Shown here: one piece after another, positions 1-7,259 of the stretch
How the letters are laid out: each line of letters starts with the position of its first letter
Numbering within the stretch: the stretch's first letter is position 1
From: Alphaproteobacteria bacterium
GTDB lineage: Bacteria > Pseudomonadota > Alphaproteobacteria > Sphingomonadales > Sphingomonadaceae
Length of the DNA: 9,681 nt
Direction of reading: 5' to 3'
Assembly: GCA_005882415.1 (NCBI GenBank)
Contig: VBAE01000252.1
Location: 1-9,681 of the forward strand
The notes under the pieces: generated by a model
Seen by the model: the letters and a program-made list of their open reading frames with translations, nothing else
Database searches by the model: none
Told to the model about the DNA's origin: nothing
Program-made: the position numbers and the translations under genes

Positions 1-3000
1 TGGACCTGCCAGACGCCGCCGCCCATGTCCTCGGCGCGGAGCTGGCCGATGCCGCTGAACGCGGCCGAGCCGACATAGCTGAACGCGTTGTTGCCGCCGG
101 CGAGGGTGTTGGCGTCGATCCCGGACAGGTCGATCTTGTCGCCGCTTGCGAAGTCCATGATCGTATCCACGCCGCCCGAGCTGCTCGAGTGGAAGCGGTC
201 GGTATAGGCGAAGGTGTCGTTGCCGCCGCCGCCGGTCAGCGTATCGCCGCCGAACCCGCCGGTGATGACGTTGTTGCCTGAATTGCCGATGATGACGTTG
301 TTCAGCGCATTGCCGGTGCCGTTGATGTTGCCGCTTCCGGTCAGGGTCAGGAATTCGACGAAATTGTCGAGGCCGAACGTCACCGACGACTTGACGAGGT
401 CGTCGCCGCCGCCGGCGGATTCCACCGTCCGGTCGAGGATGTTGTCGACGATATAGGTGTCGTTGCCGCTTCCGCCCTTCATGAAGTCGACCCCGAGGCC
501 GCCGTCGAGGACGTTCGCCGAAGCGTTGCCGAAGAGCTGGTTGTCGAGGCCGTTGCCGGTCCCGTCGATCGCTCCGGTGCCGATCAGCGTAAGCGATTCG
601 ACATTGGCGGTGAGCGCGTAGCTGACCGTGCTCTGCACCCCGTCGGTGCCCTCGCCGGCAAGCTCGACGACGATGTCGCCGGCATTGTCGACGACATAGA
701 GGTCGCCGCCGAGCCCGCCCGACATCGTATCCGCGCCGGCGCCGCCGGACAGGGTGTTGTTGCCCGAATTGCCGATGAGGACATTGTCGAGGATGTTGCC
801 GGTGCCCCAGATGTTGGCGCTTCCGGTCAGCGTCAGATTCTCGGCATAAGGCTCGAGCCCGAAGGAGACCGAGCTGATCACCAGGTCGATTCCGCCCGCC
901 GCGCTCTGCTCCTTCACCCGGTCGCCCAGATTGTCGACATAATAGGTGTCGTCGCCGAGGCCGCCGAACATCGTGTCCGCGCCCGCCCCGCCGTCGAGGA
1001 CGTTGTTGCCGCTATTGCCGGTGATGCCGTTGTTGAGAGCGTTGCCGGTGCCGCTCAGATTGGCGGTGCCGGTGAGGACGAGGAGCTCGATATTGGCGCC
1101 CAGCGTGTAATCGACCGCCGACTGGACGGTGTCGGTGCCCTCGCCCGAATCTTCGGTCGCGACGTCGCCGGCATTGTCGACGACGATGATGTCGTCGCCG
1201 AGGCCGCCGTGCATCGTGTCGGCGCCGAGGCCGCCGATGATGATGTCGTTGCCGCCGCCGCCGTCGATCGCGTTCGACCCGGAATTGCCGGTGATCCGGT
1301 TGGCCCCGGCATCGCCGGTGCCGCCGATGTCGCCGGTCCCCGAAAGGACGAGATTCTCGATATTGCCCGACAATATGTAGCTGATCGTCGCCTGGACCGT
1401 GTCGATCCCCTCGCCCGCAAGCTCGGTCACCGAATCCGACGCCTCGTCGACCAGATACAGATCGTTGCCGGTACCGCCGATCATCGTGTCGCCGCCGAGC
1501 CCGCCCGACAAAGTGTCGTTGCCGGCGCCGCCGGTGAGCGTGTTCGCAGCCCCGTTGCCGGCGATGAGATTGTCGAGGCCGTTGCCGGTGCCGTCGATCG
1601 CCGCAGCCCCGTCGAGGAACAGCCGCTCGACATTGGCGCCAAGCGTATAGGTCACCGTCGAGTGGACGCTGTCCGTACCCTCGCCCGCAGCCTCGATCGC
1701 CTGGTCGCCGGCGCTGTCGACGAAATAGGTGTCGTTGCCGAGCCCGCCGGTCATGACGTCGTCGCCGCCCATGCCGTAGAGATTGTCGCCGCCGCCCATG
1801 CCGTTCAAAGCATTGGACGCCGAATTGCCGACGATCGTGTTGACCTCGCCATTGCCGGTGCCGTCGATCGCGGCATTGCCGGTCAGGATGAGATTTTCAA
1901 GATCGGCGCCGAGCACCCAGCTGATCGTCGAATTGACCGTGTCGAGCCCCTCGCCGGCCGCCTCGACCACCTGGTCGCCGACATTGTCGACGGTGTAGAC
2001 GTCGTTGCCGAGCCCCCCGGTCAAAACGTCCGCACCCGCCCCGCCGTCGAGGAAGTCGGTGCTGCCGAGACCGGTGAGGTGATTGACGCCGCTATTGCCG
2101 TTGATCCGGTTCACGCCGGCATGGCCGGTGCCGTCGATATCGGCCGAGCCGGTCAGGGTCAGGATCTCGACATTGTCGCCGAGCGTGAAGCTGACCGAGC
2201 TGTAGACGACGTCGATGCCCTCATTGGCGTCTTCGGTGACCGTGTCGCCAGCATCGTCGACGTAGAAGATGTCGTTGCCGGCGCCGCCGTGCATCGCGTC
2301 CGCGCCGGCGCCGCCGTCGATGACGTCGTCGCCGCCCGCGCCGTCCAGCGTGTCGTTATCGCCGAGGCCGTGGATGATGTCCGCTCCGGCGAGGCCGGTG
2401 ATGGTGTTCATCGTCGAGTCGCCCTCGAGGATGTCCTCGGGCGAGGTCACTCCGTTGATGTCGACGGTGACGGTCCCGACCTCGCCGCCGGGCAGCGTGT
2501 AGGTGAAGCTGTCGACCGCGTCATCGTTGACCGCACCGGTCGCGGTCGCGGTCGCGGTGGTGATCAGCGTGTTATACTGGTCGTTGGGATCGTAGGTATA
2601 GTCGCCATTGGCGTAGATGGTGAGCAGGGCACCCGACGGAAGCGCGAACGGAGTCCCGTAGGTGACCGCCGCACCGTTGACCTTGGTGACGCTGAGCGGG
2701 CCGTCCGGATCGCTGTCGTTGGCGAGGACGTTGCCGCTGACCGTGCCGTCCTCGTTCACCGACGGATTCTCGTTCGCCACCGTCGCGGGATCGTCGACCG
2801 CGGCGATGTTGATCGTCTTGACGTCGAAATCTTCCTCGGTCGTCGAGCCGTCGAAGGTGGGCGAGAAGATCGAGGTGGGGTTCGGATCGAGGCCGCTGAC
2901 GCCGCCGTCATTGGTGTAGACCGCAAGGCCGTCGGTGCCGTTATATTCGGCGTCGGGCTTGTAGGTGAGGCCGCCCGCCGCGGCGAGCGTCGCGTTGATC

Positions 3001-6000
3001 TGGTTGATCGTCGCGTGGATCGCGATCGAGCCCGGAACCGAGGCGTCGACCATGGTCCCGTCGACGCCGCCCGCGACGTTGGTCAGGAGAGCGAGCGTGC
3101 CGTGCTGGACGGTGAGGATCACGTCGACCAGGTCGCTCGCCGGATTGGCCTCGAGGTCGCTGATCTGAATGCCGGTGACGTTGGTCGCCGGATCGTCCTC
3201 GCTGATGTTCAAAGCGCCGCCGATGGTGTTCACCGGCGCGTCGTTCACCGCGTTGACGGTCACGTTGACCGTCGCCGTCTCGGTCACGCCGCCCGACGTC
3301 ACCGTGTAGGTGAAGCTGTCGGCGCCGTTGTAATTGGAGGCCGGCGTATAGGTGACATAATCCATCACCCCGTCCGCGTCCGGGCCGTCGACGATCGCGA
3401 CGGCGCCATGGGCGCCCTGGGTGGTGACGGTGATCACCGGATTAAGCGCTTCGAAGCTGTCGTTGCCGAGCAGGTCGAGGACGTTGGCGCCGCTGTCTTC
3501 GTTGACGCTGACATTGTCGGTGACGATGTCGGCAACCGCGGTGACGGTGACGCTGACCGTCGCCGTCTCGGTCACGCCGCCCGAGGTCACCGTGTAGGTG
3601 AAGCTGTCGGAGCCGTTATAGTCGGCATTGGGCGTGTAGGTGACATAATCCATGATGCCGTCGGCATCCGGCCCGTCGACGATCGCGACGGTGCCGTGGG
3701 CGCCTTGGGTGGTCAGGCTGATGACCCGGCCGGCATTCTCGAACGTGTCGTTGCCGAGCACGTCGACGACCGTGGCGCCGCTGTCTTCGGCGACGGTGGT
3801 GCTGTCGTTGGCGATGTCGACGACGGCGGCGAGGTTGACGGTGACGGTCGCGGTCTCGGTCGCTCCGCCCGACGTCACCGTATAGGTGAAGGTGTCGGAG
3901 CCGTTATAGTCGGCGAACTGGGTGTACTGGATGAAATCGTCGGTGGTGACGCCGGGGGTGGCGTTGTCGTTGATGACGACGGTGCCGTGCGCGCCCTGGG
4001 TGACCGCGGTGATCGACCGGTTCGAATTCTCGAACGTGTCGTTATTCGGCATGGTCACCGTGATGACGCCCGAATCCTCGTTGGCGTTGCGCGTGTCGTC
4101 GGCGATGTCGACAACCGGGCTGACCGTGATCGAGACCGTGTCGACGTCCTGCTCGTCTGTGCCGCCGCCGGTCAGGCCCGGATCGTTGCCGTTCAAACCG
4201 GTGTCGTTGGTGGTGACGGTGAGCGTCGCCGAGCCGTGATAATCGAGCACCGGGGTGAAGACGAGGCCGTCGAACTGGGTCGGGTTGCCCGCCCGAGCGG
4301 CGGCCAAAGTGGCGTTGATCGCGTTCTGGGTCGCGGAGATGGTGATCAGGCCGGTGCCGTTGCCGCTGAGCTGGCCCGAGGTGATCCCGCCGACGACGTC
4401 GGTGCGGATAGTGAGCACGCCGTGATCGACGGCGAGGGTGACGGTGATGTTCTGGTTGGCCGGATCGGAATCGACGTCGGAGACCTGGATGCCCTTGATC
4501 GCATTGACCGGGGCCAAGGCGACGGTGCCGGCGGCGCCGACGCTGTCCTCGACGAAGGTGAAGGAGGCGGTGCCGATGGCGTTGACCGGCGCGTCGTTGA
4601 TGCCGGTGACGGAGACGGTGTTGGTGATCTCGTCCGAATAGAGAAGCCCGTCGAACACCGACGCGGCGATGGTGCGGGTGCCCGCGCCGCCATAAGCGGT
4701 GACGTTGTCGCCCGAGGTCGAGAACTTCACCAGCGCGATCGCCGCCGCATATTCCGCGGTGGTGGCGGCGCCGGAGAAGACCATCATCCCCGTCGTCGTG
4801 TCGTAGGCGAAGGTGATGCCGGCGCCGCCGGGGACGGTGCCGCTGGTGACGTCGGTGCCGCCGACGTTGATCTTCAGATAATCCTGCGAGGCGGGAACCG
4901 GGTTCGGATTGGCCGCGGAGGAGGAGAAGCCGGTCGAGATTCGGACGATCGCGCCGGTCAGCTCGTCGCCGCTGTCGGGCGTGTCGATGTCCGCCGCGGT
5001 GAAGCTCGAGAAGACGGTGACCTTCGTCGTCTCGCCCGAGCTCGGCGCACTCGACGCCTCGGTGACCGCGAGGCCGGCATTGACGGAGCCGGACAGGGTC
5101 GGCGCATTCTCGAGCGTCAGCGACTGCGGGCCGAGGCCCTGGATGTTGGTGATCGGAGCGAACAGGGTCGGCGTTCCGCCGGCCATGTTGCCGACATAGA
5201 CTTCCTGACCGCTGAAATCGGTCACATAATATTTGCTGTTAACCTTATCGAGCTCGATCCAGTAGAGGATGCCGTCGGAGCCGGTCGCCCCGTCCTGCCG
5301 CCACACGGAATCGTAATGGCCGACCGCGTTGGCCGCCGTCGTGTCGTATTTCCAGATGCCGCCCCACTGGGTGACCGGAGGCGTGCCGCTGTTCGAATCA
5401 TGATCGACCGCGATGGGCGCGGACGTGAAGTACAGCATGTGCGTGACGGGATCGATGTCGACGCCCTTCAAAACGCCATATTCGCGCGGGAAGAACTCTT
5501 CGTCGCTGCTGGTCGTGGCTACGCCGGAGACGTCGTTGTCGCTCACCTGGAGCGTCATCTGGGTGGCGTTGACGGTCGCGGCCGGAGTGGTCGAGGTCGG
5601 GGTAATCCCGGTCGCCTTGTAGAGATAGTTGCGGCCGATCGACGAGGGCTGGCCGGGGAAGCCGGCGACGATCTGGCTGTTGACGATATAGGCGGAGCCG
5701 TTGCCCGCCGTGTCGAGGTCGAGCACGAAATCCTGGACGAAGAGGCTGGTGCCGAGATGGACCACCACCTCCGGAGTCTGCTGGGCGGCAGCCGACGTAC
5801 CATAGTCGATCCGGTAGATGTGGGTGTCCTCGCCGAAATAGACGAGGCCGTTCGCCTTATCGAGCTGGAGCGCGACCAGGCCGACGCTGCTCAGCTGGTC
5901 GTGATAGAGGATCTTGCCGTTCTGCGGGTCGCCCGGGTTCGCCTGATAGGCGGCGATCGAATATTGGACGACCCGGTTATGCCCGCTGCCGTCGGAATCG

Positions 6001-6806
6001 GCGACGATCACAAGGCCCTTGACGGTGTCGAAGGCGATGTCGGTCGGGTGCCAGACGCGGTTCGTCTGGGTCGCGGCATCGCCATCGTCGAACGTGTTCT
6101 GGAGGGTGTGCTGGACCTCCTCGCCGACGAAGCTGGCGCCGTCGCGGCCGATGTGGACGAGGGCGTTGCCGCCGCCGGATGCTGCGACCCAGAGCTGCTG
6201 GTCGGGCGCGTTGAAGAAATTGCCGTTGGGGGCAACCTGCATACTGTTGTCGTTGCCGGACCAGTCGGTGCCGTCGGTGATCGAATCGAGCATCGAATGG
6301 TAATTGTTGTTGTTGCCGCGGCCGACCCAGTTCGCATTGTCTTCCGCGATTCCGACGGCGGTCACGCCGGAGACGAGGCCGGTGTTGACCAGGCTGGCGT
6401 TGAACGTCTCGTTGCCGTCGCCCTGCTCGAGCGCGAAGAGGAATTGGGTGGGGGTGTTGGCGTTGGTGCCCTGGTAGACGTAGATCGCCTCGCCGGTGTC
6501 GTTGAGGTCGATGCCGGCGCTGTTCAACTGCGCTGTGGTGATCTGGATGACCGTGCCTGCCGGAAGGTTGCCGGAGGCGGTGTAGGTGAAGGTGCCGTCG
6601 GTACCGCTGGAGCTGAAGGCGCCTGCGTTGAGCGCCGTGCTTCCGCCGGTGGGCGTCCAGGTCCGGTCGGTGAAATAGATCACCGTCTGGTCGTTGACCG
6701 GCGCCATCAGCACGAAGCTGATCGTGTCCTTATTGGGGGCGTTGGTGTCCTCGGCGTTATAACCGACAATGGCGACATCGCCGAGACGCAGCTTGCTAGC
6801 AGTCAT
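1..6806 (-). CDS. Giant RTX/cadherin-like type I secreted surface protein (3' end outside window)
   Basis: Likely a secreted, calcium-binding adhesin or matrix protein exported by a type I system; no transporter genes are visible here. The ATG at 6804-6806 reads MTASKLRLGDVAIVGYN and follows a purine-rich GGGGACTGGGGA. The frame stays open to the window edge. Approximate domains: residues 1-165, a lamin-tail-like beta-sandwich; 205-560, a beta-propeller with YWTD/NHL-like strands (GLVYFGEDTHIYRIDYG, YYVTDFSGQEVYVGNM); 565-895, two cadherin-like modules ending in NDAPVN-type linkers; 897-1185, three near-identical Ig/cadherin-like repeats; 1189-1335, another cadherin-like module; 1336-1455, a VCBS-type module (NEDGTVSGNVLANDSDPDG); then RTX nonapeptides and eight 81/90-residue blocks; from 2188, a serralysin-type C-terminal RTX domain (FSGIGQLRAED). 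I noticed no cysteines and no Sec signal, as is usual for RTX substrates. The secretion signal would lie beyond position 1. An enzymatic role cannot be excluded but no catalytic motif is seen. Confidence 0.9.
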   Translation of the reverse strand, partial: MTASKLRLGDVAIVGYNAEDTNAPNKDTISFVLMAPVNDQTVIYFTDRTWTPTGGSTALNAGAFSSSGTDGTFTYTASGNLPAGTVIQITTAQLNSAGIDLNDTGEAIYVYQGTNANTPTQFLFALEQGDGNETFNASLVNTGLVSGVTAVGIAEDNANWVGRGNNNNYHSMLDSITDGTDWSGNDNSMQVAPNGNFFNAPDQQLWVAASGGGNALVHIGRDGASFVGEEVQHTLQNTFDDGDAATQTNRVWHPTDIAFDTVKGLVIVADSDGSGHNRVVQYSIAAYQANPGDPQNGKILYHDQLSSVGLVALQLDKANGLVYFGEDTHIYRIDYGTSAAAQQTPEVVVHLGTSLFVQDFVLDLDTAGNGSAYIVNSQIVAGFPGQPSSIGRNYLYKATGITPTSTTPAATVNATQMTLQVSDNDVSGVATTSSDEEFFPREYGVLKGVDIDPVTHMLYFTSAPIAVDHDSNSGTPPVTQWGGIWKYDTTAANAVGHYDSVWRQDGATGSDGILYWIELDKVNSKYYVTDFSGQEVYVGNMAGGTPTLFAPITNIQGLGPQSLTLENAPTLSGSVNAGLAVTEASSAPSSGETTKVTVFSSFTAADIDTPDSGDELTGAIVRISTGFSSSAANPNPVPASQDYLKINVGGTDVTSGTVPGGAGITFAYDTTTGMMVFSGAATTAEYAAAIALVKFSTSGDNVTAYGGAGTRTIAASVFDGLLYSDEITNTVSVTGINDAPVNAIGTASFTFVEDSVGAAGTVALAPVNAIKGIQVSDVDSDPANQNITVTLAVDHGVLTIRTDVVGGITSGQLSGNGTGLITISATQNAINATLAAARAGNPTQFDGLVFTPVLDYHGSATLTVTTNDTGLNGNDPGLTGGGTDEQDVDTVSITVSPVVDIADDTRNANEDSGVITVTMPNNDTFENSNRSITAVTQGAHGTVVINDNATPGVTTDDFIQYTQFADYNGSDTFTYTVTSGGATETATVTVNLAAVVDIANDSTTVAEDSGATVVDVLGNDTFENAGRVISLTTQGAHGTVAIVDGPDADGIMDYVTYTPNADYNGSDSFTYTVTSGGVTETATVSVTVTAVADIVTDNVSVNEDSGANVLDLLGNDSFEALNPVITVTTQGAHGAVAIVDGPDADGVMDYVTYTPASNYNGADSFTYTVTSGGVTETATVNVTVNAVNDAPVNTIGGALNISEDDPATNVTGIQISDLEANPASDLVDVILTVQHGTLALLTNVAGGVDGTMVDASVPGSIAIHATINQINATLAAAGGLTYKPDAEYNGTDGLAVYTNDGGVSGLDPNPTSIFSPTFDGSTTEEDFDVKTINIAAVDDPATVANENPSVNEDGTVSGNVLANDSDPDGPLSVTKVNGAAVTYGTPFALPSGALLTIYANGDYTYDPNDQYNTLITTATATATGAVNDDAVDSFTYTLPGGEVGTVTVDINGVTSPEDILEGDSTMNTITGLAGADIIHGLGDNDTLDGAGGDDVIDGGAGADAMHGGAGNDIFYVDDAGDTVTEDANEGIDVVYSSVSFTLGDNVEILTLTGSADIDGTGHAGVNRINGNSGVNHLTGLGSTDFLDGGAGADVLTGGLGNDVYTVDNVGDQVVEAAGEGLDTVNSTISWVLGADLENLILTGNAAIDGTGNGEVNTIVGNSASNALNGMGGGDNLYGMGGDDVMTGGLGNDTYFVDSAGDQAIEAAGEGTDSVHSTVTYTLGANVERLFLDGAAAIDGTGNGLDNLIAGNGAANTLTGGAGNDTLSGGLGGDTMIGGTGNDLYLVDEASDSVTELAGEGIDTVQATISYILSGNIENLVLSGTGDIGGTGDAGANRITGNSGSNAIDGGGGNDIIIGGLGADTMHGGLGDDIIVVDNAGDVATEDSGEGTDTVQSAVDYTLGANIELLVLTGTANLSGTGNALNNGITGNSGNNVLDGGAGADTMFGGLGDDTYYVDNLGDRVKEQSAAGGIDLVISSVSFGLEPYAENLTLTGSANIWGTGNILDNVLIGNSGNNTLSGGAGADTMSGGLGGDLYVVDNAGDIVVELAGEGTDGVQSTVSYALTANVESLTLIGTGAIDGTGNGLDNQLFGNASANVLDGGLGVDFMKGGSGNDTYIVDNILDRTVESAGGGDDLVKSSVTFGLDNFVEFLTLTGSGNINGTGNALNNVIIGNSGNNVITGGFGGDTLTGGGGNDTFAYTDRFHSSSSGGVDTIMDFASGDKIDLSGIDANTLAGGNNAFSYVGSAAFSGIGQLRAEDMGGGVWQV
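246..2300 (-). repeat. Eight tandem 81/90-residue RTX-containing blocks
   Basis: Within the giant gene, eight head-to-tail blocks each begin with D-x-M/L-x-G-G-x-G-x-D, continue with a Y-x-V-D-N-x-G-D-x-V-x-E segment, then E-x-L-x-L-x-G and G-T-G-N, and end in G-N-x-x-x-N-x-L-x-G-G. In reading order, the blocks span 2031-2300, 1761-2030, 1491-1760 and 1221-1490 (90 residues each), then 978-1220 (81), 732-977 (82), 489-731 (81) and 246-488 (81). The 90-residue form carries exactly one extra glycine/aspartate-rich nonapeptide near its end. RTX nonapeptides bind calcium and fold into beta-rolls after export. About 110 bp of further RTX units (GLAGADIIHGLGDND) precede the first block, at roughly 2301-2410. 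The same block type is common in alphaproteobacterial calcium-binding proteins. Confidence 0.9.
3252..4118 (-). repeat. Three tandem Ig/cadherin-like repeats, about 96 residues each
   Basis: Three successive modules occupy 3828-4118 (97 residues), 3540-3827 (96) and 3252-3539 (96). Each opens with VDIA-D or ADIV-D followed by an EDSG motif, carries TQGAHG in the middle, and ends with YNGSDTFTYTVTSGG-TETATV. Modules two and three are still very similar at DNA level: the stretch beginning at 3271 matches that beginning at 3559, an offset of exactly 288 bp, with only scattered differences. This points to a recent in-frame duplication. Such modules act as rigid, often calcium-bound spacers in long adhesins. 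The match to the cadherin-like/Big_9 families is by eye. Confidence 0.85.
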
Positions 6807-6868
6807 ATTCCCCAGTCCCCAAAGGCCCCTTCCGCATCGCCCCTGCGCGCAGGTCAAGGCAGCCCAGT

Positions 6869-7013
6869 GCGTCCCATTGCACATAAAAACCCGCCAAGCT
6901 AGAGCAAAGCGGTGTGCAGAGGGCTCAACCACTGCTTCCGTTTCTTTCCTGAAACGACAATTTCTCAGAAACTTAGTAGCGCTCGTCTCTCGCGGCGCAG
7001 TGGAATGGGACGC
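6869..7013. promoter_or_regulatory. Inverted pair of 14-bp motifs, candidate shared operator
   Basis: GCGTCCCATTGCAC at 6869-6882 and GTGGAATGGGACGC at 7000-7013 are reverse complements at 13 of 14 positions, with about 117 bp between them. One copy faces each divergent gene. The second copy is also part of an imperfect dyad (GGAAT...ATTCC, 7002-7022). The arrangement would suit a regulator binding both promoters. No known regulator is recognised, so the function is inferred only. Confidence 0.3.
6940..6971. promoter_or_regulatory. Two adjacent small dyads
   Basis: GTTTC-N6-GAAAC (6940-6955) is followed by the near-perfect palindrome TTTCTCAGAAA (6961-6971). The two share a TTTC...GAAAC core and their centres lie about 18 bp apart, close to two helical turns. 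This is compatible with a tandem binding site in the promoter zone, but short AT-rich dyads arise easily by chance. Confidence 0.2.
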
Positions 7014-7051
7014 CCCGATTCCACGTTTATCGCAACCACCATAATGCATGT

Positions 7052-7081
7052 TTGACACGGCCGGGCTTTTGCGCCCAGACT
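7052..7081 (+). promoter_or_regulatory. Candidate sigma-70 promoter facing the collar operon
   Basis: TTGACA at 7052-7057 matches the -35 consensus exactly. The best -10 candidate, CAGACT at 7076-7081 with an 18-bp spacer, matches TATAAT at only three positions, though weak -10 boxes are common in high-GC alphaproteobacteria. Initiation would fall near 7088, giving a leader of about 170 nt before the first collar gene, or a transcript of about 147 nt if it stops at the terminator ending at 7234. Confidence 0.35.
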
Positions 7082-7108
7082 AGCGGCCGATTAGGGGGGA
7101 ATGACTCG

Positions 7109-7255
7109 ATGATGGCGCAAGTCTTCGCGCATCGCGTCCGCGGTGGCGGCCGACCGGCTTCGATGCCGTTTGGCTCGACCCTTATCGCTTCACTTGCAGC
7201 TTTGGCCCGGCCGCGGAACTTCCGCGGCTTTTTTGTTTCCTTGGAACGGGAGTAG
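7109..7255 (+). other. Possible 48-residue leader ORF overlapping the terminator
   Basis: An ATG at 7109 (followed by a second ATG at 7112) lies 8 nt after a strong Shine-Dalgarno-like GGGGGGA (7094-7100). The frame begins MMAQVFAHRVRGGG, runs through the terminator hairpin, and stops with TAG at 7253-7255, four bases before the first collar gene's ATG. The stop overlaps that gene's GGGAG ribosome binding site. This geometry would permit translational coupling or ribosome-controlled attenuation. Codon use is weakly coding: third positions are less GC-rich than in the collar genes, especially in the second half. No protein family is recognised. It may equally be untranslated leader or part of a small RNA. 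Confidence 0.2.
7210..7234 (+). terminator. Strong intrinsic terminator just upstream of the collar operon
   Basis: GCCGCGGA (7210-7217) pairs perfectly with TCCGCGGC (7221-7228) around a three-base loop, followed by six T residues (7229-7234), then GTTT. This is a textbook Rho-independent terminator. The first collar ATG is only 25 bp further on, so the operon must be read through it, or start within or after it. It could end a small RNA starting near 7088 or serve as an attenuator. Confidence 0.75.
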
Positions 7256-7259
7256 CCCA

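Larger units (their letters stand above)
6807..7259. other. Divergent intergenic control region
   Basis: A stretch of about 450 bp without a convincing protein gene separates the minus-strand RTX gene from the plus-strand collar operon. Its middle (about 6930-7050) is less GC-rich than the flanks, as expected of a promoter zone. It contains an inverted pair of 14-bp motifs, two small dyads, a consensus TTGACA box, a possible leader ORF and a strong terminator, each listed separately. I could not assign a convincing -35/-10 pair to the RTX gene. No tRNA or known riboswitch was recognised. Confidence 0.8.

Noticed and set aside
246..2300. CRISPR-like or satellite DNA array suggested by regularly spaced near-repeats.
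   Set aside because: The periodicity (243/270 bp) is codon-phased inside one open frame and encodes RTX blocks. There are no short identical repeats with unique spacers.
1209..6902. A plus-strand open frame of 1897 codons antisense to the giant RTX gene.
   Set aside because: It is in exact codon register with the sense gene, so it stays open only because the sense gene avoids TTA, CTA and TCA codons there, as high-GC genes do. Its product is a low-complexity D/R/V/G/A string with no family resemblance, while the sense frame has clear RTX and cadherin-like motifs.
7143..7259. An upstream start for collar gene 1 giving a 200-residue protein.
   Set aside because: The extra 39 residues cross the intrinsic terminator and have no counterpart in the paralogs. 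The ATG at 7260 has a good ribosome binding site and aligns with the starts of genes 2 and 3.
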